Assembly (NCBI GenBank): GCA_000335735.1
Contig: AMYY01000004.1
Location: 1 to 64,000 of the forward strand
Length of the DNA: 64,000 bases
Direction: 5' to 3'
Origin: an alpha proteobacterium L41A
GTDB taxonomy: Bacteria; Pseudomonadota; Alphaproteobacteria; Caulobacterales; Caulobacteraceae
Positions 40,546 through 49,068 of this stretch are shown piece after piece. The position numbers were made by a program, and so were the translations under genes. The first letter of the stretch is position 1. Every line of letters begins with the position of its first letter. A model generated the notes under the pieces. The model was not told the origin of the DNA. It did no database searches and saw only the letters and a program-made list of their open reading frames with translations.

Positions 40546-41208
40546 CTATCGCTTCTCGTAACGACGCTGCGACCAGTATTTGAAGCCCTGGTTTTGGACC
40601 AGTTTCCAGCCGTCGGCCTTCAGCGCGCGGCCGACCATGTGGTTGAAATAGCCGTGGGCGAAGACCAGCACGTCCTGCCCGCCTTCGGCGCGCGCAATCA
40701 GCTTCTGAGCCGCCTGATCGGCGCGCGCCTCGGCCTGGGCGCGGGTTTCCTGGCCGCCGTGATGATCGAAAGCGTGCCACCAGAAGCGCGACACCACGCC
40801 CCACCATTTGGGCGACAGCTTGATCCATTCGGGAATCGGCGGCGGCGGCAGAGGCGCCTCGATGAACATGACGTCGGCCATGACCTCGCGCCCCGCCGCG
40901 ACCGCGGCGGCGGTTTCCTGGGCGCGCTGACGGGTCGAGGCGTAGATGGCCCCAGCGCCCTGCGCCGCCGCAACCAGTTCGGGCGGCGGGGTCTGACCGG
41001 CCAGCAGGCCGCCGATCTCATACTTCGCCCACCAGTCGCCGTACTGGCGCGCAGAGATCAGGCATTTGCGCGACAGGGCCGGCTCGCCGTGACGCGTCAG
41101 AATGATGGCGCCGGGACGGACAGCGACAAGCGCGCCGACGGATGGTGCAGCGTCAGGCGGGGACACGGACGGTTCGGTCGAATCGAGGGACAGGGCGGGG
41201 GCTGACAT
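40546..41208 (-). CDS. histidine phosphatase family protein
   Basis: ATG 41208 gives 220 residues. The active-site LTRHGEPALSR near 37-47 and the second His in VFAHGYFNHMVG near 186 mark the phosphoglycerate-mutase-like fold. A Pro/Trp-rich stretch in the middle is unusual. The substrate is unknown. It lies just upstream of xseB on the same strand. Confidence 0.88.
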   Translation of the reverse strand: MSAPALSLDSTEPSVSPPDAAPSVGALVAVRPGAIILTRHGEPALSRKCLISARQYGDWWAKYEIGGLLAGQTPPPELVAAAQGAGAIYASTRQRAQETAAAVAAGREVMADVMFIEAPLPPPPIPEWIKLSPKWWGVVSRFWWHAFDHHGGQETRAQAEARADQAAQKLIARAEGGQDVLVFAHGYFNHMVGRALKADGWKLVQNQGFKYWSQRRYEKR

Positions 41209-41249
41209 GACAAACGGACGGGCCTTTGGTTTCAAGGCGTTAAGCGTCC

Positions 41250-42170
41250 TCAGTCCTCCCCGAGCGCAGCGACGTGGGCGACCGCAGAGCGGCCTAGTCC
41301 TTCAAGGTCGTAACCGCCCTCAAGCGCCGACACAACCTTGCCCGAACAGGTCCGACGCGCGACCTCCAGAATCGCACGCGTCGCCCAGGCGAAATCCTCG
41401 GCCTCCAGCGACTGATGCGCCAGCGGATCGCGTCTGTGGGCGTCGAACCCGGCCGAGATCAGGATCAGGTCCGGCCGGAACGATTCCAGCGCCGGCATCA
41501 ACCCGCCGGCGAAGGTCGCGCGCCAGTTCTCACGCGCCGCATGGGGCGCGACGGGCGCGTTGACGATATTGCCGACGCCCGTCTCTGACGCCGCGCCCGT
41601 GCCGGGGTAGAGCGGCATCTGGTGGATGGAGGCCAGGAACAGGCTGTCGTCGTCTTCGAACGCCGCCTGGGTGCCATTGCCGTGGTGAACGTCGAAATCG
41701 ACTACCGCCACCCGCGCCATCCCTTCGGCCTGAGCCACGCGCGCGGCGACGGCGACGGAGGAGAACAGGCAGAATCCCATCGCGCGGTTCGGCTCGGCGT
41801 GGTGGCCCGGCGGCCGCACGGCGGCGAAGGCGCGGTTCATCTCACCCCGCGCAACGGCCCGCACCGCATCGATCGCCGCCCCCGCCGCCAGCCGCGCGGC
41901 CGGCACGCTGCCGGGCGAAAGGACGGTGTCGGCATCCAGCTGGACCATGCCTGCAACCGGCGAGGCGTCCAGCAGGCGTGCGACATAGGCGGCGGGATGC
42001 ACCCGCTCGAGATCCACAACCTCGGCCTGGGTCGCGGCGCGTCGGTCGCGGGCCAGGCCTGCATCCTCCAGAGCATGCAGCACCGCCTTGAGCCGCTCGG
42101 GGCTTTCCGGATGGCCCGCGCCCGGTGCGTGGGACAGCATGGACGGATGGGTGACAATCGGCAGGGACAT
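41250..42170 (-). CDS. histone deacetylase-family amidohydrolase
   Basis: A 306-residue zinc deacetylase with [18 protein letters not shown] near 115-132, [13 protein letters not shown] near 152-164, and [11 protein letters not shown] near 244. These are the charge-relay and zinc ligands of class II HDAC/acetoin-utilisation proteins. In bacteria they remove acetyl groups from polyamines or proteins. Single gene, divergent from the GNAT gene. Confidence 0.93.
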   Translation of the reverse strand: MSLPIVTHPSMLSHAPGAGHPESPERLKAVLHALEDAGLARDRRAATQAEVVDLERVHPAAYVARLLDASPVAGMVQLDADTVLSPGSVPAARLAAGAAIDAVRAVARGEMNRAFAAVRPPGHHAEPNRAMGFCLFSSVAVAARVAQAEGMARVAVVDFDVHHGNGTQAAFEDDDSLFLASIHQMPLYPGTGAASETGVGNIVNAPVAPHAARENWRATFAGGLMPALESFRPDLILISAGFDAHRRDPLAHQSLEAEDFAWATRAILEVARRTCSGKVVSALEGGYDLEGLGRSAVAHVAALGED

Positions 42171-42243
42171 TGGAACGACGATACGCCGGGCTTTCGGACT
42201 TGTCGCCCGTGACGCGCATCAAGGCGCGCGCTAGAGCCGAGGC

Positions 42244-42771
42244 ATGACCGAGATCGTGATCCGCCCTGCCCGCCCCGAAGACGCCGCCGCCCTGGGCGCC
42301 CTGGGCCGCCAGACCTTTATCGACACCTTCGTCGAGGGATTCGGCATCCCCTACCCGCAAGCCGACCTGAACGCGTTTCTGGACGCCAGTTTCGATCTGG
42401 AGCCGACGCTGAAGAAGCTGGCGGAGCCTGACTGCGCCTGGTGGGTGGCCGACCGCGACGGCGAACTGCTGGCCTTTGCTAACGCCGGCCCGAATGGCCT
42501 GCCCCACCCCGAGGCCAGACCGTCGCACATGGAACTGCGCCGGCTCTATGTGTCCAAGGCTGCGCAAGGTCTGGGCCTTGGAACCAGACTGCTGAAGCTG
42601 TCTCTGGACTGGATGGAAACCCACACGGACGGACCGCTGTGGATCGGCGTCTGGAGCGGCAACGACAAGGCCCAGCGCCTCTACGCCGCCTACGGCTTCG
42701 AAAAGGCAGGCGAATACGACTATCCCGTCGGCGCCTGGCGCGACCGCGAGTTCATCTTGCGGCGCGGATAA
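42244..42771 (+). CDS. GNAT family N-acetyltransferase
   Basis: A 175-residue acetyl-CoA transferase: ELRRLYVSKAAQGLGLGTRLL (about 99-119) is motif A with the Q/GxGxG pyrophosphate loop, and WSGNDKAQRLYAAYGFEKAG is motif B. Acceptor unknown. The neighbouring HDAC-type gene acts in the reverse direction chemically, but divergence alone does not prove a link. Confidence 0.92.
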   Translation: MTEIVIRPARPEDAAALGALGRQTFIDTFVEGFGIPYPQADLNAFLDASFDLEPTLKKLAEPDCAWWVADRDGELLAFANAGPNGLPHPEARPSHMELRRLYVSKAAQGLGLGTRLLKLSLDWMETHTDGPLWIGVWSGNDKAQRLYAAYGFEKAGEYDYPVGAWRDREFILRRG

Positions 42772-42834
42772 TTGGACGCAAAGGGCGGCAGAGGGCTATC
42801 TGAACCATCGCCTCAAGATCAGAAGTCACAAGAG

Positions 42835-43515
42835 ATGCAGACCACCGCCCCATCCTTGATAATGGCGCTCCAAGCAGCCACCCCCCAAGATGACGACGCT
42901 GCAAGAAATGCTGTAGTCGAAGGCAACCGCCTGCTTCAGATAGCAAATGCAGCCGATCTGTTCGTCAACGAAAGTGCAGGCGCCGGTGGAGCGATAATGC
43001 TGCGTCATAAAGCCAGCGGCTATCGGTGCGTTTTCAACCCCGGCAAGTCTGTGAACGCCGTGCTTATTTACCCCGGCCTTCCGCGCGGCGACGACGTAGG
43101 ATGTTCCACGCAGACCATCACTGACATTCGAACCATGTATCTGACCCGCAGTTCGGAAACGACCGCGCGGGAAGCGGAAAGCGCCGCCTTGGCGATCCAG
43201 GCGCGGTATCGCAACGCAGAACCTGCTGATTTGTCGGAAAACCGGAGCATGTTCGAACTACCCGGTAGAGACATCCCAGAATCCAAGACATACGGGTTCG
43301 AGACGTCCAGCAGCTACGAACAGGTGACCGTCGGCGTCGTCGATGGCTGGGCTGTCAAATATCGATTTTCTTCGCCGCCCGGAACATCCGGCCGGAGTGC
43401 AATCTTCGATAGTTTTTGGATCACCACCATCCTTGAGCCTCAGCTCGCCGCTCGACGGGCAGCTCAGGCAATGCCGGCCGCAGAAACTGGTTCGGATCAA
43501 CCGAGCGCTGACTGA
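42835..43515 (+). CDS. hypothetical protein, 226 aa
   Basis: Not recognised. It has a Gly/Ala loop FVNESAGAGGAIML near 44, two Cys (about 65 and 91), and no signal peptide. I take ATG 42835; a TTG 63 nt upstream would add residues unlike a real N-terminus. Its GC and third-position bias are lower than in the surrounding genes, suggesting recent arrival. The stop overlaps the ATG of the VWA gene by one base. Confidence 0.65.
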   Translation: MQTTAPSLIMALQAATPQDDDAARNAVVEGNRLLQIANAADLFVNESAGAGGAIMLRHKASGYRCVFNPGKSVNAVLIYPGLPRGDDVGCSTQTITDIRTMYLTRSSETTAREAESAALAIQARYRNAEPADLSENRSMFELPGRDIPESKTYGFETSSSYEQVTVGVVDGWAVKYRFSSPPGTSGRSAIFDSFWITTILEPQLAARRAAQAMPAAETGSDQPSAD

Positions 43516-44693
43516 TGCTCCTGCCCTTCTTCACCGCCCTGCGCGACGCCAAGGTTCCGGTGTCGATGAAGGAATGGCTCCATCTGATGGAGGCCATGGA
43601 TCGCGACGTGGCGGGGCGCGAGGTCGAGGCCTTTTATCATCTGTCGCGCGCGGTCCTGGTCAAGGACGAGAAACACTATGACCGGTTCGATCAGGTGTTC
43701 GGGACGGTGTTCAAGGGCGTCGATTCGGTCGGGTCGGGCGAGGACCTGACCACTGACATTCCCGAGGATTGGCTGAGGCTGCTGAACGAAAAATATCTGA
43801 CCGACGAGGAGAAGGCCCAGATCGAGGCGCTGGGCGGATTCGACAAGCTGATGGAGACGCTGAAGCAGCGTCTGGAAGAGCAGAAGGAGCGACACTCCGG
43901 CGGCTCGAAATGGATCGGCACGGGCGGGACCAGCCCCTTCGGACACGGCGGCTACAACCCCGAAGGCGTTCGCATCGGCGGTCCGGGCAAGCAGGGTCGG
44001 GCGGTCAAGGTCTGGGAAAAGCGCGAGTTCAAGAACCTGGACGACACGGTCGAACTGGGCACCCGAAACATCAAGGTGGCGCTGCGTCGTCTGCGCCGTT
44101 TCGCCCGACAGGGGGCGCCCGACGAACTGGATATCGACGGCACCATCGACGGCACCGCGCGTCAGGGCTGGCTGGACATCCAGATGCGGCCCGAGCGGCG
44201 CAATACGATCAAGGTGCTGCTGTTCCTCGACATCGGCGGGTCGATGGACGGTCACATCAAGCTGGTTGAGGAGCTGTTCTCGGCGGCCAAAACCGAGTTC
44301 AAGAACCTGGAGTTCTTCTACTTCCACAACTGCCTCTACGAAGGCGTCTGGAAGGACAATCGCCGGCGCCACACCGAGCGTATCCCGACGTGGGATCTGC
44401 TGCACAAATACCCCAGCGACTGGCGCGCCATCTTCGTCGGCGATGCGACGATGAGCCCCTATGAGATCACCATGCCCGGCGGCTCCGTCGAGCATTGGAA
44501 CGAGGAGGCCGGCGCCGTCTGGATGAAGCGGGCGCGCCAGCAGTGGGAGAAGTCGGTCTGGCTCAATCCCGTGCAGGAGCGATACTGGGATTATACGGCG
44601 TCGGTCGGCCTTCTGCGCGAGGTGATGGAACAGCGAATGTTCCCGCTGACTTTGGCAGGGCTCGACAAGGCGATGCGCGCCCTGACAAGGTAG
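43515..44693 (+). CDS. VWA-domain protein, CoxE-like (COG3825 type)
   Basis: A 392-residue soluble protein. The C-terminal half is a von Willebrand A domain with the MIDAS DIGGSMDGH near 239-247; Gly in the place of the usual Ser is normal for this group. The N-terminal part is helical (MKEWLHLMEAMDRDV). Such proteins usually work with a MoxR-type AAA+ chaperone; none is adjacent here. Starts inside the stop of the upstream gene. Confidence 0.88.
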   Translation: MLLPFFTALRDAKVPVSMKEWLHLMEAMDRDVAGREVEAFYHLSRAVLVKDEKHYDRFDQVFGTVFKGVDSVGSGEDLTTDIPEDWLRLLNEKYLTDEEKAQIEALGGFDKLMETLKQRLEEQKERHSGGSKWIGTGGTSPFGHGGYNPEGVRIGGPGKQGRAVKVWEKREFKNLDDTVELGTRNIKVALRRLRRFARQGAPDELDIDGTIDGTARQGWLDIQMRPERRNTIKVLLFLDIGGSMDGHIKLVEELFSAAKTEFKNLEFFYFHNCLYEGVWKDNRRRHTERIPTWDLLHKYPSDWRAIFVGDATMSPYEITMPGGSVEHWNEEAGAVWMKRARQQWEKSVWLNPVQERYWDYTASVGLLREVMEQRMFPLTLAGLDKAMRALTR

Positions 44694-44737
44694 AGACCGC
44701 CGGGCCATCCGCCTGAGCTTTCACGAAGGGCCTGACC

Positions 44738-45235
44738 ATGATCGCCGCCGCCTTCGCCTTGCTCCTGCTCCAACAAACCGCGCCGACGGTGGTGTGGGCG
44801 GCGCCCGCGCCCGAGCCGATCGTCGAGACTTCAGTCACACCCGTCGCGCACAACGTGCCGGCCTGGGGCCTGGCTGATCCGTTCGGCTTCGAGCGCGCAC
44901 GGTGCAGTCCGTTGGTGCGGGGCGACAAGTCGATGGCTGTCTGCCAGACCGAGGTGCGCGAACAACTGGCCATTGCCATGGGGTCTGATTTGCCCGAGGC
45001 CCTGCGGCCAGCCGGTATGGCCGGCGACTGCCAGATGATCCGGGCGAGCGCTGGCGGTTCGGACTATGCCGTCCAGTGTGGTCCCCAGCCGCGCGCAGCC
45101 GTCGCGTCTTCAGAGCTGCGGGAAATGGACTGCCGCCCACGCCCTGTCGAGGGTGGATTCAGCTCGGAATGCCGCCCTGTCGATGCGGCCGAAAAGGACG
45201 GTCTGTCGCTGACCCTTTGGGGTGATAAGGACTGA
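44738..45235 (+). CDS. secreted hypothetical protein, 165 aa
   Basis: A signal peptide (about 1-21, ending AAP) is followed by a Pro-rich stretch and a domain with six Cys (RCSPLV, AVCQTE, DCQMI, VQCGP, DCRP, ECRP), so three disulfides are likely. Periplasmic, family unknown. It is 44 nt after the VWA gene and shares the downstream terminator. Confidence 0.7.
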   Translation: MIAAAFALLLLQQTAPTVVWAAPAPEPIVETSVTPVAHNVPAWGLADPFGFERARCSPLVRGDKSMAVCQTEVREQLAIAMGSDLPEALRPAGMAGDCQMIRASAGGSDYAVQCGPQPRAAVASSELREMDCRPRPVEGGFSSECRPVDAAEKDGLSLTLWGDKD

Positions 45236-45238
45236 TCG

Positions 45239-45270
45239 AAAAAAAACGCCGCCCGCGTTTGCGGACGGCG
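45239..45270 (-). terminator. intrinsic terminator of csbD, bidirectional
   Basis: A 10-bp stem with one mismatch (45247-45256 with 45261-45270, loop GTTT) is followed on the minus strand by eight T. It lies 30 nt past the csbD stop. On the plus strand CTTCTT follows, so it may also end the convergent gene. Confidence 0.9.
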
Positions 45271-45299
45271 CTTCTTGTATTCGCGCATTCGAGGGAAGC

Positions 45300-45479
45300 T
45301 TAGGCCTTATCGCGGAGGCTGTCCTTGACGCCGCCGACAGTATTCTGGACCTTGCCTTCGACTTGATCGGCCTTGCCCTCGGCTTGCAGCTTGGTGTCGC
45401 CGGTCATCTTGCCGACGCCTTCCTTGACCTTGCCGCCCATGTTCTTGGCGGCGCCTTCGATACGGTCGTGATCAGCCAT
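45300..45479 (-). CDS. CsbD-family stress protein, 59 aa
   Basis: ATG 45479 with GGAG nine bases upstream. The product MADHDRIEGAAKNMGGKVKE continues with repeated Gly-Lys-Val/Ala blocks (GKADQVEGKVQNTVGGVKD), the CsbD pattern. These small, Lys/Gly-rich disordered proteins are induced by general stress. Short enough to be missed by length cut-offs. Confidence 0.9.
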   Translation of the reverse strand: MADHDRIEGAAKNMGGKVKEGVGKMTGDTKLQAEGKADQVEGKVQNTVGGVKDSLRDKA

Positions 45480-45562
45480 CGAAATCTCCTGTTTTCATCG
45501 CCGCGACATATGTTTGCGGTTCGAAATACAAACGACTTCACAGGAAGCCCGTTCCGTAAGGC

Positions 45563-46006
45563 TCAGCTTGGGCGACGCAGCCAGACGGCGACAGCCCAGG
45601 CGTGAGAGTCGTGACGCAGGCGTGAGATCGCGAAGGTCGGATCCAGCCACACCAGAGTGTGATCGTCCTCGCATTTCGCATCAGGATTTTCGGCCGCCAC
45701 GGTGGCGGTCCAGAAGCCGCCGACATTGTTCACGGGCTCGCGCGTCGAGCGCACGAAATACTGGCTAGCCTCTGCGATGCGGTTCAGCGGCGCGACCGTC
45801 AGGCCGGTTTCCTCGACGAACTCACGGACGAGGGCCTGAACCTCGGTTTCCTCGATGTCCAAGCCGCCGCCGGGGAGGTCGAAATAGGGACCGGTCTCAC
45901 GTTCGACGCGCACACAGGCGATCAGGCCGTCGCGCTCGACGATGCCGAACGCGGTGGCGCGGTGACGATAATCCGAAGCGGGTTTGCGAACGCCGAACTG
46001 CAACAT
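45563..46006 (-). CDS. NUDIX hydrolase
   Basis: A 147-residue protein whose Nudix box, GGGLDIEETEVQALVREFVEETGL in two pieces (GGGLDIEETE then ALVREFVEETGL, about 46-69), binds metal and cleaves nucleoside diphosphates linked to X. The substrate is unknown. It lies 14 nt downstream of the receiver-kinase gene and may be co-transcribed. Confidence 0.9.
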   Translation of the reverse strand: MLQFGVRKPASDYRHRATAFGIVERDGLIACVRVERETGPYFDLPGGGLDIEETEVQALVREFVEETGLTVAPLNRIAEASQYFVRSTREPVNNVGGFWTATVAAENPDAKCEDDHTLVWLDPTFAISRLRHDSHAWAVAVWLRRPS

Positions 46007-46020
46007 GATGACAACCGACC

Positions 46021-47064
46021 CTAGAGGTCGAACGACAGCCTGGCGCGCACGCCCTTGTGGGCGCCGTCGAACTCGACCGCCGACCGCAGACCTGACGCCA
46101 TGGCGGAAATGATCTTGCCGCCAAGACCCGTGCCCTTGGGCGTTCCGTCGCCCATGCCGGGACCGTCATCCTCGACTGTCAGCATCACGCGATTCTCATT
46201 CTCGCGGCGCATATGAATGCGAATCTCGCCCCCCTGCTCCGGCGCATAGGCGTATTTGACGGCGTTGGTGACCAGTTCGGTGACGATGACGCCAATCGAC
46301 ACGGCCTGGTCGGTCGTGACCGACAGCGGCTCGGCGTCCAGCGTCAGTTTGGGCGATCCGTCATCCGGCCCGATGGACTTGGACAGTTCGTCCATCAGCC
46401 CGACCAGATATTCGTCCATGGCCACGTGGCTCATGTCGCCGGAGGTATAGAGGCGGCGGTGAACATGGGCGACGGCCTCGATCCGCGCCTGCGATTCACG
46501 CAGCGCGTCCTTGGCGCCCTGATCGGTGACGTGGCGCATCTGCAAGGACATGAAGCTGGACACCAGCTGAAGCGAGTTGCCGACCCGATGATTGACTTCG
46601 CGCAGCATGGCCTCGGCCCGATCGCGCGCCCGGCGGATTTCTTCCTGCGCCAGTTCGTTCTCGCGCTCCAGCCGACGACGCGACAAGGCGTCCTCCAAGG
46701 CCGAGCGCAACAGGGAGGTGAAATCCTCCGAGACGTCCTTGATAACATAGTCCGCCGCGCCCGCGCGAAGGGCCGCGACGGCGATCCGACCATCCTGCGC
46801 GCCCGTCACATAGACGACGGGCGGCGGCGCCGTCAGGGCCAGAATGTCCGGCAGGACGTCCAGCCCGTCTCGCGTCGGCATATAGTGGTCGAGCGCGCAG
46901 ATGTCGTACTCACCCTGCTGCAACAGCTCCAGCCCCGCATCGCCATCCGGCGCGCAGGTGACGGCATAGCCGTGACGCCCCAGCTCCTTCTCGACCAGCC
47001 GGGACAGACCCCGGTCGTCGTCGATGTAGAGCAGGCGAATAGGCTTTGGCGCGTCGATCGTCAG
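46021..47064 (-). CDS. receiver-HisKA_2 histidine kinase, start codon unclear
   Basis: The protein has a receiver domain (LLYIDDDRG, the phospho-Asp in CALDHYMP, Lys in YVIKD) and a HisKA_2-type kinase (EVNHRVGNSLQLVSSF, ELVTNAVKYAY, EDDGPGM). The frame has no ATG, GTG or TTG upstream of the TTG at 46923, which would remove the acidic pocket of the receiver. I place the start at CTG 47064, which overlaps the stop of the preceding response regulator (CTGA), but ACG 47061 or ATC 47058 fit the SD GGAG better. Third gene of a sensor operon. Confidence 0.75.
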   Translation of the reverse strand: MTIDAPKPIRLLYIDDDRGLSRLVEKELGRHGYAVTCAPDGDAGLELLQQGEYDICALDHYMPTRDGLDVLPDILALTAPPPVVYVTGAQDGRIAVAALRAGAADYVIKDVSEDFTSLLRSALEDALSRRRLERENELAQEEIRRARDRAEAMLREVNHRVGNSLQLVSSFMSLQMRHVTDQGAKDALRESQARIEAVAHVHRRLYTSGDMSHVAMDEYLVGLMDELSKSIGPDDGSPKLTLDAEPLSVTTDQAVSIGVIVTELVTNAVKYAYAPEQGGEIRIHMRRENENRVMLTVEDDGPGMGDGTPKGTGLGGKIISAMASGLRSAVEFDGAHKGVRARLSFDL

Positions 47065-47483
47065 ATCTCCGGCGCCTGGATCACCGACAGGAACAGACCA
47101 AGTTGGCGGATCGCGCCGGCGAAGGATTCATAATCCACCGGCTTGGTGATGTAGACGTTGCAGCCCAGATCGTAGCAGCGCTGGATCTCGACCTTGTCGT
47201 CGGTCGTCGTCAGCACCACGACCGGCGCGCGGCGGAGGCGCTCGTTGGCCTTCACCTTTTCCAGAATGTCCGTGCCCGACATATCGGGCAGGTTGAGGTC
47301 GAGCAGGATCAGCAGCGGACCATTGGCGAGGATTTCGTCGCTGAACAGATAGTCGAGCGCCGCGCCGCCTTCGTCGAAATGCTTGATCTCGTTGTTGATG
47401 TTGGCCCGACGGATGTTCTTTTCGATCAGCTTGGCGTGGCCGTGGTCGTCTTCGACCATGATGATTTTGACGGGTTGCGTCAC
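47061..47483 (-). CDS. single-domain response regulator, Rcp1-like
   Basis: A 140-residue CheY-like receiver: VEDDHGHAKLIEKNI, phospho-Asp in LLDLNLPDMSG, Thr in VVLTTTDD and Lys in YITKPVDY. This style (Rcp1-like) partners with phytochrome-type and CHASE-type kinases. It overlaps the upstream kinase by four bases and the downstream kinase start. Confidence 0.93.
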   Translation of the reverse strand: MTQPVKIIMVEDDHGHAKLIEKNIRRANINNEIKHFDEGGAALDYLFSDEILANGPLLILLDLNLPDMSGTDILEKVKANERLRRAPVVVLTTTDDKVEIQRCYDLGCNVYITKPVDYESFAGAIRQLGLFLSVIQAPEI

Positions 47484-49006
47484 AGCGCGCCTCCGGGTTC
47501 AGACAGGATCAGTCGTTTGGGGAATTTCAGCAGGAAAGTCGAGCCCTTACCCAGCTCGGACTCAACGTCGATCGTGCCGCCCAGTCGACGCACGCTGTTG
47601 CGCACAAACGCCAGGCCCAACCCCTCGCCAGAACGATCCTGTCTTCCGGAGCGGCGGAAGAGTTCGAAGATTCGCTCATGGTCTCGCGGGGCGATGCCCC
47701 GGCCATTGTCGGCGACCCGGTAGACGACCCAGCCGCCGGGTACGTCTTCGCCTGACACGACGATTTCGCCCGGCCGGTCGTGATCCAGATATTTGACGGC
47801 GTTGTCGATCAGATTGCCGACAATCTGCTCCATGGAAATGCGGTCGCTTTCGATCCCGGGCAACGACTGCACCTCGATGCGTGCGCCCGAAGCTTCGGTC
47901 TGGTGGTGAACGCTGTTGGCGATGTTCTGCGCCATCGCCGTCATGTCCAGCGGCTCTGGAAGCAGGTTGCGACGACCTTCGCGCGACAGCTTCAGGATGG
48001 CGTTGATCAGCCGGTCCATCTTTTCGGTCGAGGCGCGAATGAAGCCGATGGCCTCGGGCATCTCCTCTCGCACGGCGGTGACGATCTCGGGATCGACCAC
48101 CCGCGTTTTTTCGGCCTCATGGATCGCCTTATCGACGACCTTGCCCGCCTGCTCCAGTTCGGAGGTGTAGCCCATCACGTTGACCAGCGGCGCGCGCAGG
48201 TCGTGGCTGACAATATAGGCGAAGCGCTGGATCTCCTCGTTTGCGCGCATCAGGTCGCCGGTGCGCTCGCGGACCTTTTCCTCCAGACTGGCGTTGGCGG
48301 CGTCGAGGGTCGCGCGGGCGGATTGGATTTCGGACACATAACGCCGCACCAGCCAGGCTGACAGCAGAGCCAAGACGATGACCAGCAGACCGGCTATGGC
48401 GTTCATCGTGACGGTCAGGAACCCAAACAACTCCGACGCCCGGCGTCGGCTATCGATCCGGTCGGACTTCAGCTTGTCGAACCTCTCGATGGCCCCCCTG
48501 AGCTCGTCCATATACTGCTTGCCCTCGCCCGACCGCACGGCCTGGATCGCTTGACCGATCCGCCCCTGGCGCGCCAAGCCGACGGTGTTTTCCATCTCGT
48601 CCCATTTCTTGTCGCCCAGACGGTGGATGGGTTCGACGGTGGCTTTCAGCGTCGGATCGAGGGCCGCGCCCTCATCCAGAAACGCCAACGCGGGCTCCAT
48701 GTCGGCCCTGGCGTCTCGGTAAGGCTGCAGAAAGTCGCTTCGTCCCGTCAGCAGAAAACCGCGTTGCGATGTTTCGGCGTCCAGGCTCGCAATCAGAACC
48801 GTGCGGGCGGCGCGCCGCATCTGCTGAGCGTGTTCGATGGTTTCGTTCAACGCGATGGTGCGCTGGATCATTACGAAGGTCGTCGCATTGACTACGATCA
48901 GCAGCCCGAACGCCAGGACCAGCATCGCCGACATGGACCGGGCCAACGACGGCGTACGCATGAAGTCGCGCAGGCGCGACCATTGGGAGCGGGGGTTCGG
49001 ACTCAT
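47480..49006 (-). CDS. CHASE3 sensor histidine kinase
   Basis: A 508-residue membrane kinase. Membrane helices are at about 26-47 and 200-222, with a CHASE3 helical sensor between (ASLDAETSQRGFLLTGR). A coiled coil leads to the HisKA box YIVSHDLRAPLVNVMGY near 270 and the ATPase motifs NLIDNAVKY, VADNGRGIAP and GLGLAFVRNSV. First gene of the three-gene phosphorelay operon; its likely partner is the Rcp1-like regulator. Signal unknown. Confidence 0.94.
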   Translation of the reverse strand: MSPNPRSQWSRLRDFMRTPSLARSMSAMLVLAFGLLIVVNATTFVMIQRTIALNETIEHAQQMRRAARTVLIASLDAETSQRGFLLTGRSDFLQPYRDARADMEPALAFLDEGAALDPTLKATVEPIHRLGDKKWDEMENTVGLARQGRIGQAIQAVRSGEGKQYMDELRGAIERFDKLKSDRIDSRRRASELFGFLTVTMNAIAGLLVIVLALLSAWLVRRYVSEIQSARATLDAANASLEEKVRERTGDLMRANEEIQRFAYIVSHDLRAPLVNVMGYTSELEQAGKVVDKAIHEAEKTRVVDPEIVTAVREEMPEAIGFIRASTEKMDRLINAILKLSREGRRNLLPEPLDMTAMAQNIANSVHHQTEASGARIEVQSLPGIESDRISMEQIVGNLIDNAVKYLDHDRPGEIVVSGEDVPGGWVVYRVADNGRGIAPRDHERIFELFRRSGRQDRSGEGLGLAFVRNSVRRLGGTIDVESELGKGSTFLLKFPKRLILSEPGGAL

Positions 49007-49068
49007 GACGGCGGAGCTTTAGCGGGGCGCGTCGCCGCGTCAAACGCCAAACTGCCAAGTCGGCGGGA

